A DNA stretch of 64,000 nt from Branchipolynoe longqiensis (GCA_030323885.1 CM059189.1:48119015-48183014); one strand, 5' to 3'. Positions 40,966-50,700 are shown, counted from the stretch's first letter. Numbers and translations: made by a program. The notes: generated from the sequence alone by a model not told the origin.

Positions 40966-41006
40966 AACAGTTGCATGTTATCAGTATGTCTACCTGTGGA
41001 AGACGT

Positions 41007-41195
41007 TTGTTTGGGGATTTATGTCCTTGCAACATCCAAGGTAATATCAGGATGGATACCGACTTGCGAGTGCGCACTCATGGTGACTTTATAGTGCTGT
41101 CCCAATGGGAGACCAGGCCGCCGACTTGTGTCGAGTTGAAGACTTACAAAATCAATACATATCACTGCCTAACCCGGCACTAGGCAAATGGCAAG
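41007..41195. mobile_element. SINE-A pieces in inverted orientation
   Basis: Minus-strand tail/body to 41125, then plus-strand junction and body words (GAAGACTTACAAAATCAATA, GGCACTAGGC). Confidence 0.65.
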
Positions 41196-41455
41196 AGAAA
41201 CAGTGATCAGGAGTTCGTTTCTCGCTCGAGTCAAACCAATGACTTATACAAATGTATACTTGTCGCTTCCTAGCCTCGCACTCGGTTTTAATAACATAGG
41301 GCAAGGACTGGTTAGCTCAGTGTCAAGATAATGTGACTGAGTGGGATATCAGGTCAGCAGCACTATGAAGGCACCATGACTGTGCACTGTCCCAAGTCGG
41401 TACCCATCCTGATATGATGTTGCCAGGACATAAAACTCCAACAACCAACCAACCC
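41196..41455 (+). mobile_element. SINE-A, head type 2, 5'-truncated
   Basis: From GATCAGGAGTTCGTTTCTCG to ACTCCAACAACCAACC, with a short deletion before GATGTTGCCAGG. It abuts the coding-like region that follows. Confidence 0.8.
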
Positions 41456-42162
41456 AAGCTCCAGTTGGTCCCATTTTGCGATGTCATCATCAGCAATCCC
41501 GTAACCGAGAAGGATTTGTAGGTGCTCCACATATGACTTCCCAACCAGTTTTCTCCAGTTTTCAATTTGACGGTGCACAAGTGGCACACTTGACACCTCC
41601 GTCCCGAAAAAAAGTTTGTTTTACTTAACGACATCTCTAGAGCGCCATGATTTTTATCATCGCCTATTGGATGTCAAACATAAGCTCAGTCTGACATTTT
41701 TCTTTGGAGGAAACCCACTACCGCCACATAGGCTACTATTTCCGATAAGCAGCAAGGGGTCTTTTATATGCATTTTCCCACAGAAAGGAAACACATACCA
41801 CAGCCTTTGATGATCCAGTTGTGGACCACTGGTTGGAACAGAAAATAGCCCAAGCTGCAAATGTGTCCACTGAGCAGGATCGATAGGATGACCGACACTT
41901 TGACCCTCCGTCCTGGTGCGCAGTGGAAGGGGCAGTCCTTGTTGACCCAGGCTGTGACTGATCCTGTATGATATCGTTGCTTGTTGTCATCGCATGGTGA
42001 GTCTTGGACGAAGTAGAACCTGACAGAGCCCATCGCTCTCCAGGTCGAACACACTTGGTCGTTGAGTGGTGGGAACCCTTCCGCAGGTCTGGCCCTTGTG
42101 TTCGTACCATGAAGATATCCGCCCAGTGATGCTGTGTTGACACCACCGGCTATTTCACCCAT
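41456..42162 (-). pseudogene. Coding-like region of unknown function, broken by SINE-C
   Basis: Two minus-strand stretches look coding. 42162-41905 begins MGEIAGGVNTASLGG and includes VRFYFVQDSPCDD and VNKDCPFHCAPG, about 86 codons. 41598-41456 includes NWRKLVGKSYVEHL and IADDDIAKWDQLEL, about 47 codons. Both have protein-like codon use. SINE-C lies between them with a ~14-bp imperfect target duplication. One extra base in one duplicate would put both parts in the same frame, so they were probably a single exon. Upstream (42163-42176, minus) CTCCCATCCCAG resembles a 3' splice site. The cysteines and aromatics suggest a folded, possibly secreted domain. I do not recognise the family. The SINE supplies a stop, so this copy is presumably dead. 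Confidence 0.4.
41606..41900 (-). mobile_element. SINE-C copy 1 (mollusc-type SINE), head-truncated
   Basis: Plus-strand landmarks GTTTGTTTTACTTAACGAC, TTTTATCATCGCCTATTGG, GGAGGAAACCCACTACCGCC, AGCAGCAAGGGGTCTTTTAT and CACAGCCTTTGATG. I associate this consensus with mollusc genomes. The tRNA-like head is missing here. Target duplication GACACCTCCGTCC / GACCCTCCGTCC. Confidence 0.85.
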
Positions 42163-42179
42163 AACTGGGATGGGAGACT

Positions 42180-43140
42180 CCTGATGGTCGCGAGAGGGAG
42201 TAGAGGGTAGAGGAGCGGGGGAGGTGAGGGGAGGGGAGGGGGAGGAAGGAGAGAGGGAGAGGGAAGGTGAGGAGAGGAGATGGAGGGGGAGGGAAAGAGA
42301 AGGGGAGGGGGATGAGAGGGAAGGAGAGGGAAGGAGAGAGAAGTAGGGGGAAGGAGAGGGAATGAGAGGGAAGGAGAAGGAAGGAGAGGGAAGGGGAGGG
42401 AATGAGAGGGAAGGGGAGGGAAAGAGAGGGAAGGGTAGTGAAGTAGGGGGAAGGGGAGGGAAGTAGGTACAGCCTCCTGCGGGAGCGAATGCGACGATAA
42501 GCGTGATGGGTCAAGGGAAGTAGGGGGAAGGAGAGGGAAGGAGAGGGAATGAGAGGGAAGGGGAGGGAAGGGGAGGGAAAGAGCGGGAAGGGTAGGGAAA
42601 GAGCGGGAAGGGGAGGGAAGTAGGTACAGCCTCCTGCGGGAGCGAATGCGACGATAAGCGTGATGTCACAAAGTAGGGGGAGGAGGAGGGAAGGGAGGGG
42701 ATGCGAGGGCAGGGGAAGGAGAGGGAAGGAGAGGGAAGGAGAGGGAAGGAGAGGGAAGGAGAGGGAAGGAGAGGGAAGGAGAGGGATGCAAAGAGAAGGA
42801 GAGAGAAGGAGAGGGAAGGAAAGGGGAGGACGAGAGGGCAGGAAAGGGACGTAGGAGATGAGATGAGGAGATCTAGAGGAGAATGGGTGTGTGGGGAGGG
42901 GGAAGATGAGAAGGGAGAAGAGGCTAGAGGAGTTGAGAGGAAGGAGATGAGGGGAGGAGGGAGAAGAGGCGAGTTGGGAGAGGAAGGGAGGAGTGGTGGA
43001 ACGAAGGAGAGGAGGGGAGTAGGGAGAAGAGGAGAGGAAGGGAGGAGTGGTGGAAGGAAGGAGGGAGAGGAGGAGGGAGAAGGGGGGAGGTAGGAGAGGA
43101 AGGAGGAGTGGTGGAAGGAAGAAGGGGAGGGGAGGCGGGA
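42180..43140. repeat. GA-rich purine tract (GGAGAGGGAA)
   Basis: ~950 bp of GGGAAGGAGAGGGAA-type words, strongly strand-asymmetric. Long open frames on both strands are artefacts. Two ~48-bp non-purine islands interrupt it (42466 and 42621). Confidence 0.95.
42466..42665 (-). pseudogene. Two short tyrosine-recombinase fragments in the purine tract
   Basis: 42466-42514 and 42621-42665 each read GTAGGTACAGCCTCCTGCGG and GAGCGAATGCGACGATAAGC. They match 45474-45522, the part of the recombinase pseudogene around the HxxR catalytic motif, with a small indel. The two islands are ~155 bp apart, so one purine-plus-island block was duplicated. Confidence 0.6.
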
Positions 43141-43320
43141 AGCACTTGCTCCGACTACCTTTACAAAGTGGCCAGGTATAATGAGGAGGGCAGCCGAGGC
43201 TGCGTGAGTTCATGGCCCGTCATAATGACACGTTGTCGGCTCTGGGGGTTGGGATGGCGTGGGGTGAGGGGGGGGGGGGGCCAATGTAAACCGACACTGA
43301 TCTCCATAACTCAGTAGGAT
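43141..43320. other. Unassigned sequence between purine tracts
   Basis: Mixed composition with a G12 run near 43270. The plus-strand frame GSTCSDYLYKVARYNEE is short and unplaced. Confidence 0.3.
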
Positions 43321-43735
43321 GATGTGTGATGTGGCGATTAGGGGCGGTGATGGGAGGGGAATGGGAGGGGATGGGAGGGGAGCGACGGCGAGGGGAATGG
43401 GTGGGGAGGAGGGTAGCAGGGGAGGGGGAGGGGAGAAGAAGGGAGAGGTGGGGAGGGAGGGGGTTGCAGGGGAGGGGGGGGAATGGAGGGGATGGGAGGG
43501 GAGGGGAGGGGATGAGAGAGGAGGGGAGGGGCAGGGAGGGGAGGGGCGGAGATGGGAGGGGAGAGGATGGGAGGGGCTAGGCGGGGATGGGAGGGGGCGG
43601 AGGCGTGCGGGGGGGGGGGCAGGGCGAGGAGGGAGGGGGACAGGAGGGGGTCAGCGATAGAGGGCGGAGCAGGGCGAGGGGCGGGGAGGGGGCGGGGGCG
43701 GGGCGGGGCGGGGTTGTGGTGTACCGTGGCTTGGT
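43321..43735. repeat. G-rich tract (GGGGATGGGAGGGGA)
   Basis: Many G3-G4 runs at short spacing, strong G-quadruplex potential on plus. Open frames are compositional. Confidence 0.95.
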
Positions 43736-43795
43736 GAAGACTCAATAGTTGTGGGCTAGCGCGACAGACGCGGAATGGGCAGAACACGCAAGCTG

Positions 43796-43827
<32 letters not shown>

Positions 43828-44092
43828 GTATATGTATATATACATATCTATGTATAATCGGGCAGCTACAGTACAAAAGGAAGACAAGACAAATATAAGT
43901 TGGATGAGTATGTAATAATAGCCCTAACCTATAGAACAAACAAAAATCCTCTGATGTGAGTGATGTTTCCCGCGCCCATGGGGTAGCGGGGGTGGCGATG
44001 GTGGCGCCACCGGTCCCAAATGGTGTGGATGAGACAGAACAAGAATAATCGGTACAATAATAAAGTATGTATTACAATAATACATCAACAAT
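43796..44092. other. (TA)n tract and MITE-N-like remnant
   Basis: (TA)n at 43796-43822. AAATCCTCTGATGTGAGTGA and GGTGGCGCCACC resemble the centre of MITE-N at 47590-47660. No intact ends. Confidence 0.5.
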
Positions 44093-44762
44093 GTTGATGT
44101 ATGGAATTCCCAACATCTCCCGACCAGCCACTGCAGGGAGAAATAGTTTTGCGCCTGTCTGGACATGTTCTTTTGACGGTGTGAAACCTCTATTTGCTCC
44201 CGAGAGAGTGCCGCTGGTAACTTGCAAAAGCCAGCAGCACTTCAACACTTTTGCAGGCAGCTTTCATGAAATGTGGTCAAAGGCAGGATCTACCATGCAA
44301 TCATGCTATCCACCCTACTATACGGAGCCGAGGCCTGGACACTGTACAGATGACAGATGAAAAAGCTGCATGCATTCATGATGCAACATCTGAGTTCAAT
44401 CATGAGGCTAACCTGGAAGGACAAAGTGACAAATAAGGAAATACTCGAACGGACGGGGCTGCCCTCTATGGAAGATCTTCTGATCAAAAAGAATCTCCGG
44501 TGGACTGGACACCTCATGAGGATGTCATCAGACAGGCTACCAAAGCAGATCCTGTATTCTCAACTGTCTTCTGGTTACAGAAAGAGAGGGTGCCCTCGTC
44601 TCCGGTTCAAGGATACCATCAAGAGAAACCTGAAGCTGAGAGAATTTAAGACCGACTCATGGACATCACTCTTACAGCAGAGAGCTAAATGGAGAGCGGC
44701 AGTCAAGTAATAAAAGCAGTCTTTGTCGCATCGCGACCGACAGCATGATGATGATGATGATA
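44093..44762 (+). mobile_element. LINE C-terminal fragment, copy 2
   Basis: Colinear with 24622-25242 over its whole length, including the non-RT 5' segment, but keeping ~54 bp that copy 1 lacks (GTCAAAGGCAGGATCTACCA). Frame 44357-44710 encodes KLHAFMMQHL..LRWTGHLMRMS..RLPKQILYSQL; a stop separates it from the upstream part. Ends in (GAT)n. Confidence 0.85.
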
Positions 44763-44869
44763 ACAATAATAATTCCCTTCTGCACCCTTATACTCGCATA
44801 ATGTGTTATGCATTAAATATATGTATATATACACATATATATGTAAATACACACATATATATAAATGTA
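44763..44869. mobile_element. MITE-N right-end remnant
   Basis: TTCCCTTCTGCACCCTTATA and CTCGCATAATGTGTTATGCA match the TIR of MITE-N, followed by TA/CA microsatellite. Confidence 0.6.
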
Positions 44870-45290
44870 GGTTCTGACTACAAATGACAAGAGAGGAAAA
44901 TGAGAGTAATGGGTTGGCAACGTTTGTATATCAATATATCGACCAATGGCTCGGGCATACCCATACCGTAGAAGGCGAATTGCGGAGAGTGGGACGAGTC
45001 AACCGTCCAGCAGCTGCTTATATAGGCTGGCGCAGGACCACAGCACATGATGCAGCACAACTCCACAGCACATGGACCACAATAATAATATAGATATGAG
45101 AAATTCAAAACGCAATGACATATTAATAACAATAATAATAACAAAGTGTATTTTCCGCTGCCTATAGACATATAACGTTTTATATGCCCTATAGGTTCTG
45201 ACTGCAAATGACAAGAGAGAAACAAGAGAGTAATGGGTTGGCAACTTTTATATATCAATATATCGACCAATGGCTCAGGCTTACACAAAG
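44870..45290. repeat. ~95-bp direct repeats flanking 225 bp
   Basis: AGGTTCTGACTACAAATGAC..ATATCGACCAATGGCTCGGG at 44870-44965 recurs at 45193-45286 with about 90% identity. Between them is sequence with GCAGCTGCTTATATAGGCTG. Could be a partial tandem duplication or tiny LTR-like ends; no coding capacity. Confidence 0.7.
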
Positions 45291-45612
45291 AAACTACAGA
45301 GTGTCCCCCAAACCATCAGTATCTTCTTGATTATCAGCTAACAGAGAAGCCACCCTTATGCCATTAATTATTCGAATCGCAATAGGCGTTTTTAAATAAG
45401 CAAAAATTGAGTCACTTAACCAATCCCCTCAGACCCGCAACTCCTCCAGCGAGGCCCCACACAAGGCTAAGTAAGTACAGCCTCCCGGCCGCAGCGAATG
45501 CGACGATAAGCCTGATGGGTCTAGCACTGCCTTTTCGGTGAACAACTTCAGCATACCTCGATAAATATCATAAGTTAATGCTGTTGAGCCTAAGTTTCCA
45601 TCTGGTATTCTA
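45291..45612 (-). pseudogene. Tyrosine recombinase C-terminal domain, nonsense-mutated
   Basis: Minus-strand frame: TALTYDIYRGMLKLF, SSHSLRPGGCTYLALCG with the catalytic H-x-x-R, LEELRV, an in-frame TGA (45429-45431), then GDWLSDSIFAYLKTP with a tyrosine at the nucleophile position. The TGA replaces a residue in the usual RxxGDW context. Such domains cut and rejoin DNA and occur in Crypton, DIRS and Ngaro elements; the type cannot be told from this part. The 5' side is cut off by MITE-B at 45613. The HxxR region is echoed in the purine tract at 42466 and 42621. Confidence 0.75.
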
Positions 45613-46455
45613 AAGTAAAGCTGCATACTCGGATGAAGCATCACATTTTCAAAACCAAAACAATTACAGTATAACCCCGTTAAACCAAACTTGAAGGGAC
45701 CCTAGAAATTTGTTTGGATTAACCGATCATTGGTTTAACCGAACTTTGGCTTTGACTTTGACTATCAGTAAGCGTGTATTGCACATGTAATATACAATGT
45801 ATGTGGACACTGATTATTTATGTCTGTACAGTATAACCCTGTTAAATCAAGCTCAGTTAAACAAAACGATCGGTTAATCCTAACTTTTTTGGGCGCCCGG
45901 CAAAATACTACCATTTATCATATAAAAAAGTCTCAGATGACCTTATAACCACAGGAAAGTTTGGTTTAACCATACCAGAGTGGCCTTGGGTCCGACAATT
46001 TTGTTTGAATTAACCGATAATTTGGATTTTGACTTTGGTTTAACCAACTTTTTTATATGATAAATGGTAGTATTTTGCCGGGCCACCAACAAAAGTTTGG
46101 AATAACCGATCATTTGGTTTAACCGAGCTTGGTTTAACAGGGTTGTACCTTATCTAGATTAGATCCAAAATATCTAATTTAGATACTGAGGCACTTACTA
46201 AGCATTTGTCACCACCACATAGAAGGGAATACTGAGTCAATTTAACACAACCTGTTACTGCGGAAGCATATCTTGTCAGAGTTTTGGTGTGCTTGCCAAA
46301 ATAAATTTGGCATGTTTTCACTTCAAGTATCTCAAAAGTTTGCCATTTAAAATAAAAGCGACTTCAAACTAGAGTAAGGTAGATTATAAAAATCAATTGC
46401 ATATATTTCTCCCAGAAAAAATGACAGAAACTCAAAAGCAAAACTATGCAGCTTT
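45613..46455. mobile_element. MITE-B copy split by compound MITE-G
   Basis: AAAGCTGCATACTCGGATGA..CAAAACAATTA at 45613-45666 continues at 46148 (TTATCTAGATTAGATCC) to AAACTATGCAGCTTTA at 46455. Confidence 0.85.
45667..46147. mobile_element. Compound MITE-G, copy 3 (reverse orientation)
   Basis: Half unit first (45667-45770), spacer with CACATGTAATATACAATG, then full unit to TAACAGGGTTGTACCTTA. Mirror of copies 1 and 2. Confidence 0.85.
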
Positions 46456-47337
46456 ATTAAAGCTACAGAGTCGGTTGAAGGCGGCAAATTTTCTAAACAA
46501 AAACAGTCTCCTAGGATTGATTCTATATATCTAACTTAGATACTGGTGCACTTATTAAACAAGTCTTGCTGCCCAGAAGGGTATCCTAATTTAATTAAAT
46601 AAAACTTGTCATTGTTGAAGCCTATGGGCCCTAGCTTTTCTACGTGCATGCCAACATTCTTTTGCATGCCTTTATTTCAAATATCTCCAAGGTTAAGGCC
46701 CAGTCAGACCTTATCGGACTGAGTACCGGACACCACCGGACAAAGAATTTTCTAGTCCGTTGGTGTCCAGTATCAAAATGGACCGAAATGTGTCAAAATA
46801 TTGCACTTTCAACGTACAAGGAACAGTCAACCGACGGGTGAAAACCGAATGTCAAACGGATGGACCGGACACCAACCGGACACCAACCGGACACCAACCG
46901 GACACCAACCGGACACCAACCGGACACCAACCGGACACCTACTGGACTGATCACGGACATGCCGAAAACTGATTAAAAAAACGGCGGACCAAATTCCCGC
47001 AGCACCGTCAACGGACTCTTCAGGATACAAACCGGACACCTAATGGATGGGTAACGGACATGAACCGGACAAAACAGACTAAACGGACTTAAACCGGACA
47101 CCAACTGTACACATCAGTCCGGCGGTGTCTGGTACAAGTTTTGTGCATGTTCAAAACTTGTACCAGACACCACCGGACAGATAACGGACAGGCCGGATGC
47201 CAACTGTATATAAACTGTACATTGCCGTATTTCACTGGACAGTGTCCGGTTTCTGTCCGTTTCTCCAATCCGGTAAAGTCTGACTGGGGCTTTAGGCATT
47301 TATAATGAAACTAATTTCAAGCTGAAGTAAGTTTGAT
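46456..47337. mobile_element. MITE-B copy split by MITE-E
   Basis: 46456-46694 (AAGCTACAGAGTCGGTTGAA..TCTCCAAGGTTA) and 47296-47337 (GGCATTTATAATGAAACTAA) are colinear with intact MITE-B copies. The far end is replaced by MITE-N. Confidence 0.75.
46695..47292. mobile_element. MITE-E copy 4
   Basis: AGGCCCAGTCAGACCTTATC to GGTAAAGTCTGACTGGGGCT, TTA at both borders. In intact MITE-B the target reads GGTTAGCCATTT, so TTA is a true 3-bp duplication. It contains about six ACACCAACCGG units (46870-46935). Confidence 0.92.
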
Positions 47338-47790
47338 AATATGTGATGTATAATGAATTATATGAGTATAAAGATACGTAAGGGAATTATTATCATTATT
47401 GTTATACTCCATAAGACCCAACACTGTACCAGTGGCGCCACCTGCGGCCTCCTCGCCTCCACCACATGTAGATCAGTGTCAGTTACACTGGAGGATTTTC
47501 CCTTGCCAGAGGTTGAAATTAGTCAACCCACTCACTACCTGTTTGTTTCTTGCTCATTTGTACTGGAGCTATGTTTATATATACATACATATAATCCTTT
47601 GACGCGAGTGATGTTTTTAGGGTATCCAGGTACCGGGGAGCGCCGGAGGTGGTGCCATCAGTCATGAACATGAAGGAGGCAGTACAGTGTATCGTGTAAT
47701 AATAATAATACCCACGATAATAATAATAATAAGGACTTTATTCCCTTCTGCGCTTTTATACTCGCATAATGCATTATACATCACATATAT
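47338..47790. mobile_element. MITE-N (complete copy)
   Basis: Inverted ends ATATGTGATGTATAATGAAT and GCATTATACATCACATAT extend as TATGAGTATAAAG..AAGGGAATTATTAT and its complement (~55-bp TIRs). The centre has GGCGCCACC / GGTGGTGCC. TA-rich borders. Remnants at 38870, 43935, 44763, 48100 and 50720. Confidence 0.82.
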
Positions 47791-48090
47791 ATAATATATA
47801 CCCACTAAAAGTAAAACAGCAGTCAATCACTACTCCATGCCAAATATGTTACTCGCCCTTCAGCATCATATCATACTCAGTGAATGTGACGCCAACTAGT
47901 AATTATTGTTGCAGAAATGCACCTTGGCTAAATATTGACGTATAAGCACACAAAGTCATGACTATCGTGTCCACTTTTGACAACCATGACAGCAAATTCC
48001 ACTTTTCTTCTGCTGAAACATCCTAGTGTGGCCAAGACATGCATTCCTAAATAATCACTGGGTGGTGAATATATCATTATATGTGTATGC
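47791..48090. other. Unassigned sequence
   Basis: No match to other parts of the window and no credible open frame. Confidence 0.4.
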
Positions 48091-48262
48091 TCATAGGTAT
48101 ATTGAGTGTGCGATAGGGAGGAGGAGCGCCGGTGGCGGCGCCACCAGTCATGAGCATAGTAAGTAGGTGGCAATATACAGAATGACAATAATAACAATCA
48201 TAATAATTACAATAATTCCCTTCTGCACATTTATACTCACATAATGCATTGTACATCACATA
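48091..48262. mobile_element. MITE-N right half
   Basis: GGAGCGCCGGTGGCGGCGCC, AATAATTCCCTTCTGCACAT and GCATTGTACATCACATATAC; the left TIR is missing. Confidence 0.65.
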
Positions 48263-48447
48263 TACAGTCAAACCTCCCTAACCGACCACCTCCACAGATC
48301 GACCACTCCCCTATATCGATCATTTTATTTGGGTCCCAACAATACCATTGTAACCATATTCTAACTCCCTAAACCGACCACCTCCCTAAATGTACCACTT
48401 AAAGTCGGTCCCAAGGTCGATCGATTTAGAGAGGTTTAACTGTATTC
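48263..48447. mobile_element. MITE-H copy 2
   Basis: TACAGTCAAACCTCCCTAAC to TTTAGAGAGGTTTAACTGTA. Confidence 0.85.
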
Positions 48448-48490
48448 CTCAGTAACCACTTAGTGGTATAATATATATATACATATATAC

Positions 48491-48688
48491 ATACAGTAAA
48501 ACCTCTCTAAATCGACCGACCATGGGACCGACTCTAAATGATCCATTTAGGGAGGTAGTCGTTCTAAGGAGTTTTTCATTTCGTTACAACAGTATTATAT
48601 GGGCGATCATTTGGGACCCAAATAAAGCGATCAATATAGGGGAGTGGTCGATCTGTGGAGGTGGTCGGCTAGAGAGGTTTTTCTGTAT
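48491..48688. mobile_element. MITE-H copy 3, inverted relative to copy 2
   Basis: TACAGTAAAACCTCTCTAAA to CTAGAGAGGTTTTTCTGTA. Separated from copy 2 by a short (TA)-rich spacer. Confidence 0.85.
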
Positions 48689-48849
48689 ATATATCAAAGT
48701 GTGTGTTTTCTTATTTTTTAATTGAATCATATTTCACCAATTGATGGGATGGGAAGGCCGGCATCTACCCAGCGGGTGATTGATCCTGCTGTCGGCCGCC
48801 AGCTGAAATCTGTGCGCACTAACACCGTGTGCTGCAATTGGAGGCAGGC

Positions 48850-49245
48850 TTTGTTTATTTGTTGTTGTTTTATGTCCTAGCAACATCTAAGGTCATATCA
48901 GGACAGGTACCGACTTGAGACAGTGCACACTCATGGCGACTTTATAGAGCTGCCCCACTGGAAGACTAGGCCACCACCATGACCTAATATCCCACTCAGT
49001 CACATTATCCTGACACTGAGCCAACCAGTCCTTGCCCTAGGCTAATAGTGACGAGCGCCTGGCTAGGAAGCCTAGCTAGGGTTCGAACAGCTACGTGTAT
49101 CTTTCTGTGCAGCTCTTCTGTGATTGATATTATTTAATGACCTTTTCCCGCCGTTCAGAGCAAAGGGCACACCCCGGGTGGACTGACATCAAACTAAATA
49201 CGAAACTGCGAGGTGGTTGAGTCTCGTTTTGACCATATAGTTTTT
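48850..49245 (-). repeat. Tandem duplication, unit 1 (SINE-A plus flank)
   Basis: A minus-strand SINE-A cut in its head (GCCTAGCTAGGGTTCGAAC), followed by ~150 bp of non-SINE flank (GTGATTGATATTATTTAATG, CATCAAACTAAATACGAAAC). The whole ~395-bp block is repeated next to it. Confidence 0.88.
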
Positions 49246-49635
49246 TTGTTTAGTATTGTGTTACGTCCTAGCAACATCTAAGGTCATATCAGGACAGGTA
49301 CCGACTTGTGACAGTGCACACTCATGGCGACTTTATAGAGATGCCCCACTGGAAGACCAGGCCACCACCATGACCTAATATCCCACTCAGTCACATTATC
49401 CTGACACTGAGCCAACCAGTCCTTGCCCTAGGCTAATAATGACGAGTGCCTGGCTAGGAAGCCGAGCTAGGGTTCGAACAGCCAAACGTATCTTTCTGTG
49501 CAGCTCTTCTGTGATTGATATTATTTAATTACCTTTTCCCGTTGTTCAGAGCAAAGGGCGCACCCCTGGTGGACTGACATCAAACTAAATACGAAACTGC
49601 GAAGTGGTTGAGTCTGGTTTTTACCATATATGTTG
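49246..49635 (-). repeat. Tandem duplication, unit 2
   Basis: Same SINE-A and flank as unit 1 with few changes. Because the flank is also copied, this is a segmental duplication and not a second insertion. Confidence 0.88.
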
Positions 49636-49729
49636 ACAGGACATAGAACTCCTCCAATCAACAAACTACCTCGCGCACATATATACACTCACTTGTTCTC
49701 CAACATTGGTACCTGCCAACTACTAGTAC

Positions 49730-50310
49730 AGGCCCCCCCCCCCCCCCCGCCCACACACACACCACTTCCACAGTGAATCTCTTGGCTGTGAATGTCAAAC
49801 CCAATCTCCATTCTGCTGCCTTATTCCTCACTCCACTCTCACCTCACCAACACTCCGCTCCAACCCCAACCCCACCCATTCCAACCTTACCCCCCCCCCC
49901 CCTCCATCCCCACTCCCACCCTTCCTCCCCTCCATCCCCACTCCCAGCCTTCCTTACCCCACCCCTCCATCCCCGCTCCCACCTTCCCTCCCCACTCCCT
50001 CCCCTCCCTCACTCCCACCCTTCCTCACCCCGCCCCTCCATCCCCACTCCCCCCTCCCCCCACACTCCAGCCCCTTTCCCCCAACGCCAATCCCTCTCTG
50101 CCACCACTTCAACCACCCCCCCTGCTTTACCACCCACACCCCACTCCAGTCCATCCCAACTCCAGCCCTTTCAAAATCGACCACCCTTTCCCACTCCACT
50201 GCACCCCACCTTCAGCCATACTCCTTCCTAACCTCACCCTTGCCACTTCAATCTTCCCAACACCCACACCCACTCACACCCAACCACACCCAACCACACC
50301 CAGCCACAAG
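49730..50310. repeat. C-rich tract
   Basis: C18 run near 49732, then CCATCCCCACTCCCACC words and CCACACCCAACCACACC at the end. Proline-rich frames are artefacts. Confidence 0.92.
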
Positions 50311-50700
50311 TACCTGTAATAACTGGCAGCAGGCCTGATTACTCACAAATCAAAGGCTGCGTGAAAATAAGATTCATCATGCTTACGCGTCCCTTCTCCA
50401 CCTCAAACACCGCGCCTAATTTAAAATTACAGCGGTGCCGGGCTCCCCTGCAAGCGGTTGTGTTGCCTTGTGGCCGGTCGGGTGGGTGCGCGACTGCGGC
50501 CGGGGCACCCCTCGTGAAACATTCACCGGCGTTTTGTGCCAAAATATCACAAAACTGGACATGTCGGATACCAGCTGTGTTTGACTTTGAGTGTATTTCA
50601 GGCTAGTGGCTGGTGGCGCCCCCTAGAGGGGGCGAGGCCGAATTGGCTAGTGGCGATTCAGGGAAATACCCAGGCAGCATTGCCTTATTGATGATGATAT
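50311..50700. other. Unassigned CpG-rich sequence
   Basis: Unique-looking, with GCGCCCCCTAGAGGGGGCG palindrome (50616-50634). The 81-codon frame 50361-50606 has no motif. Confidence 0.4.

Noticed and set aside
42155..43213. 352-codon proline/serine-rich frame on the minus strand
   Set aside because: Translation of the GA-rich purine array; only the two short recombinase islands have meaning, in a different phase.
44870..45290. LTR retrotransposon from 95-bp direct repeats
   Set aside because: Spacing is only ~320 bp, there are no TG/CA ends, primer site or coding sequence; a partial tandem duplication is simpler.
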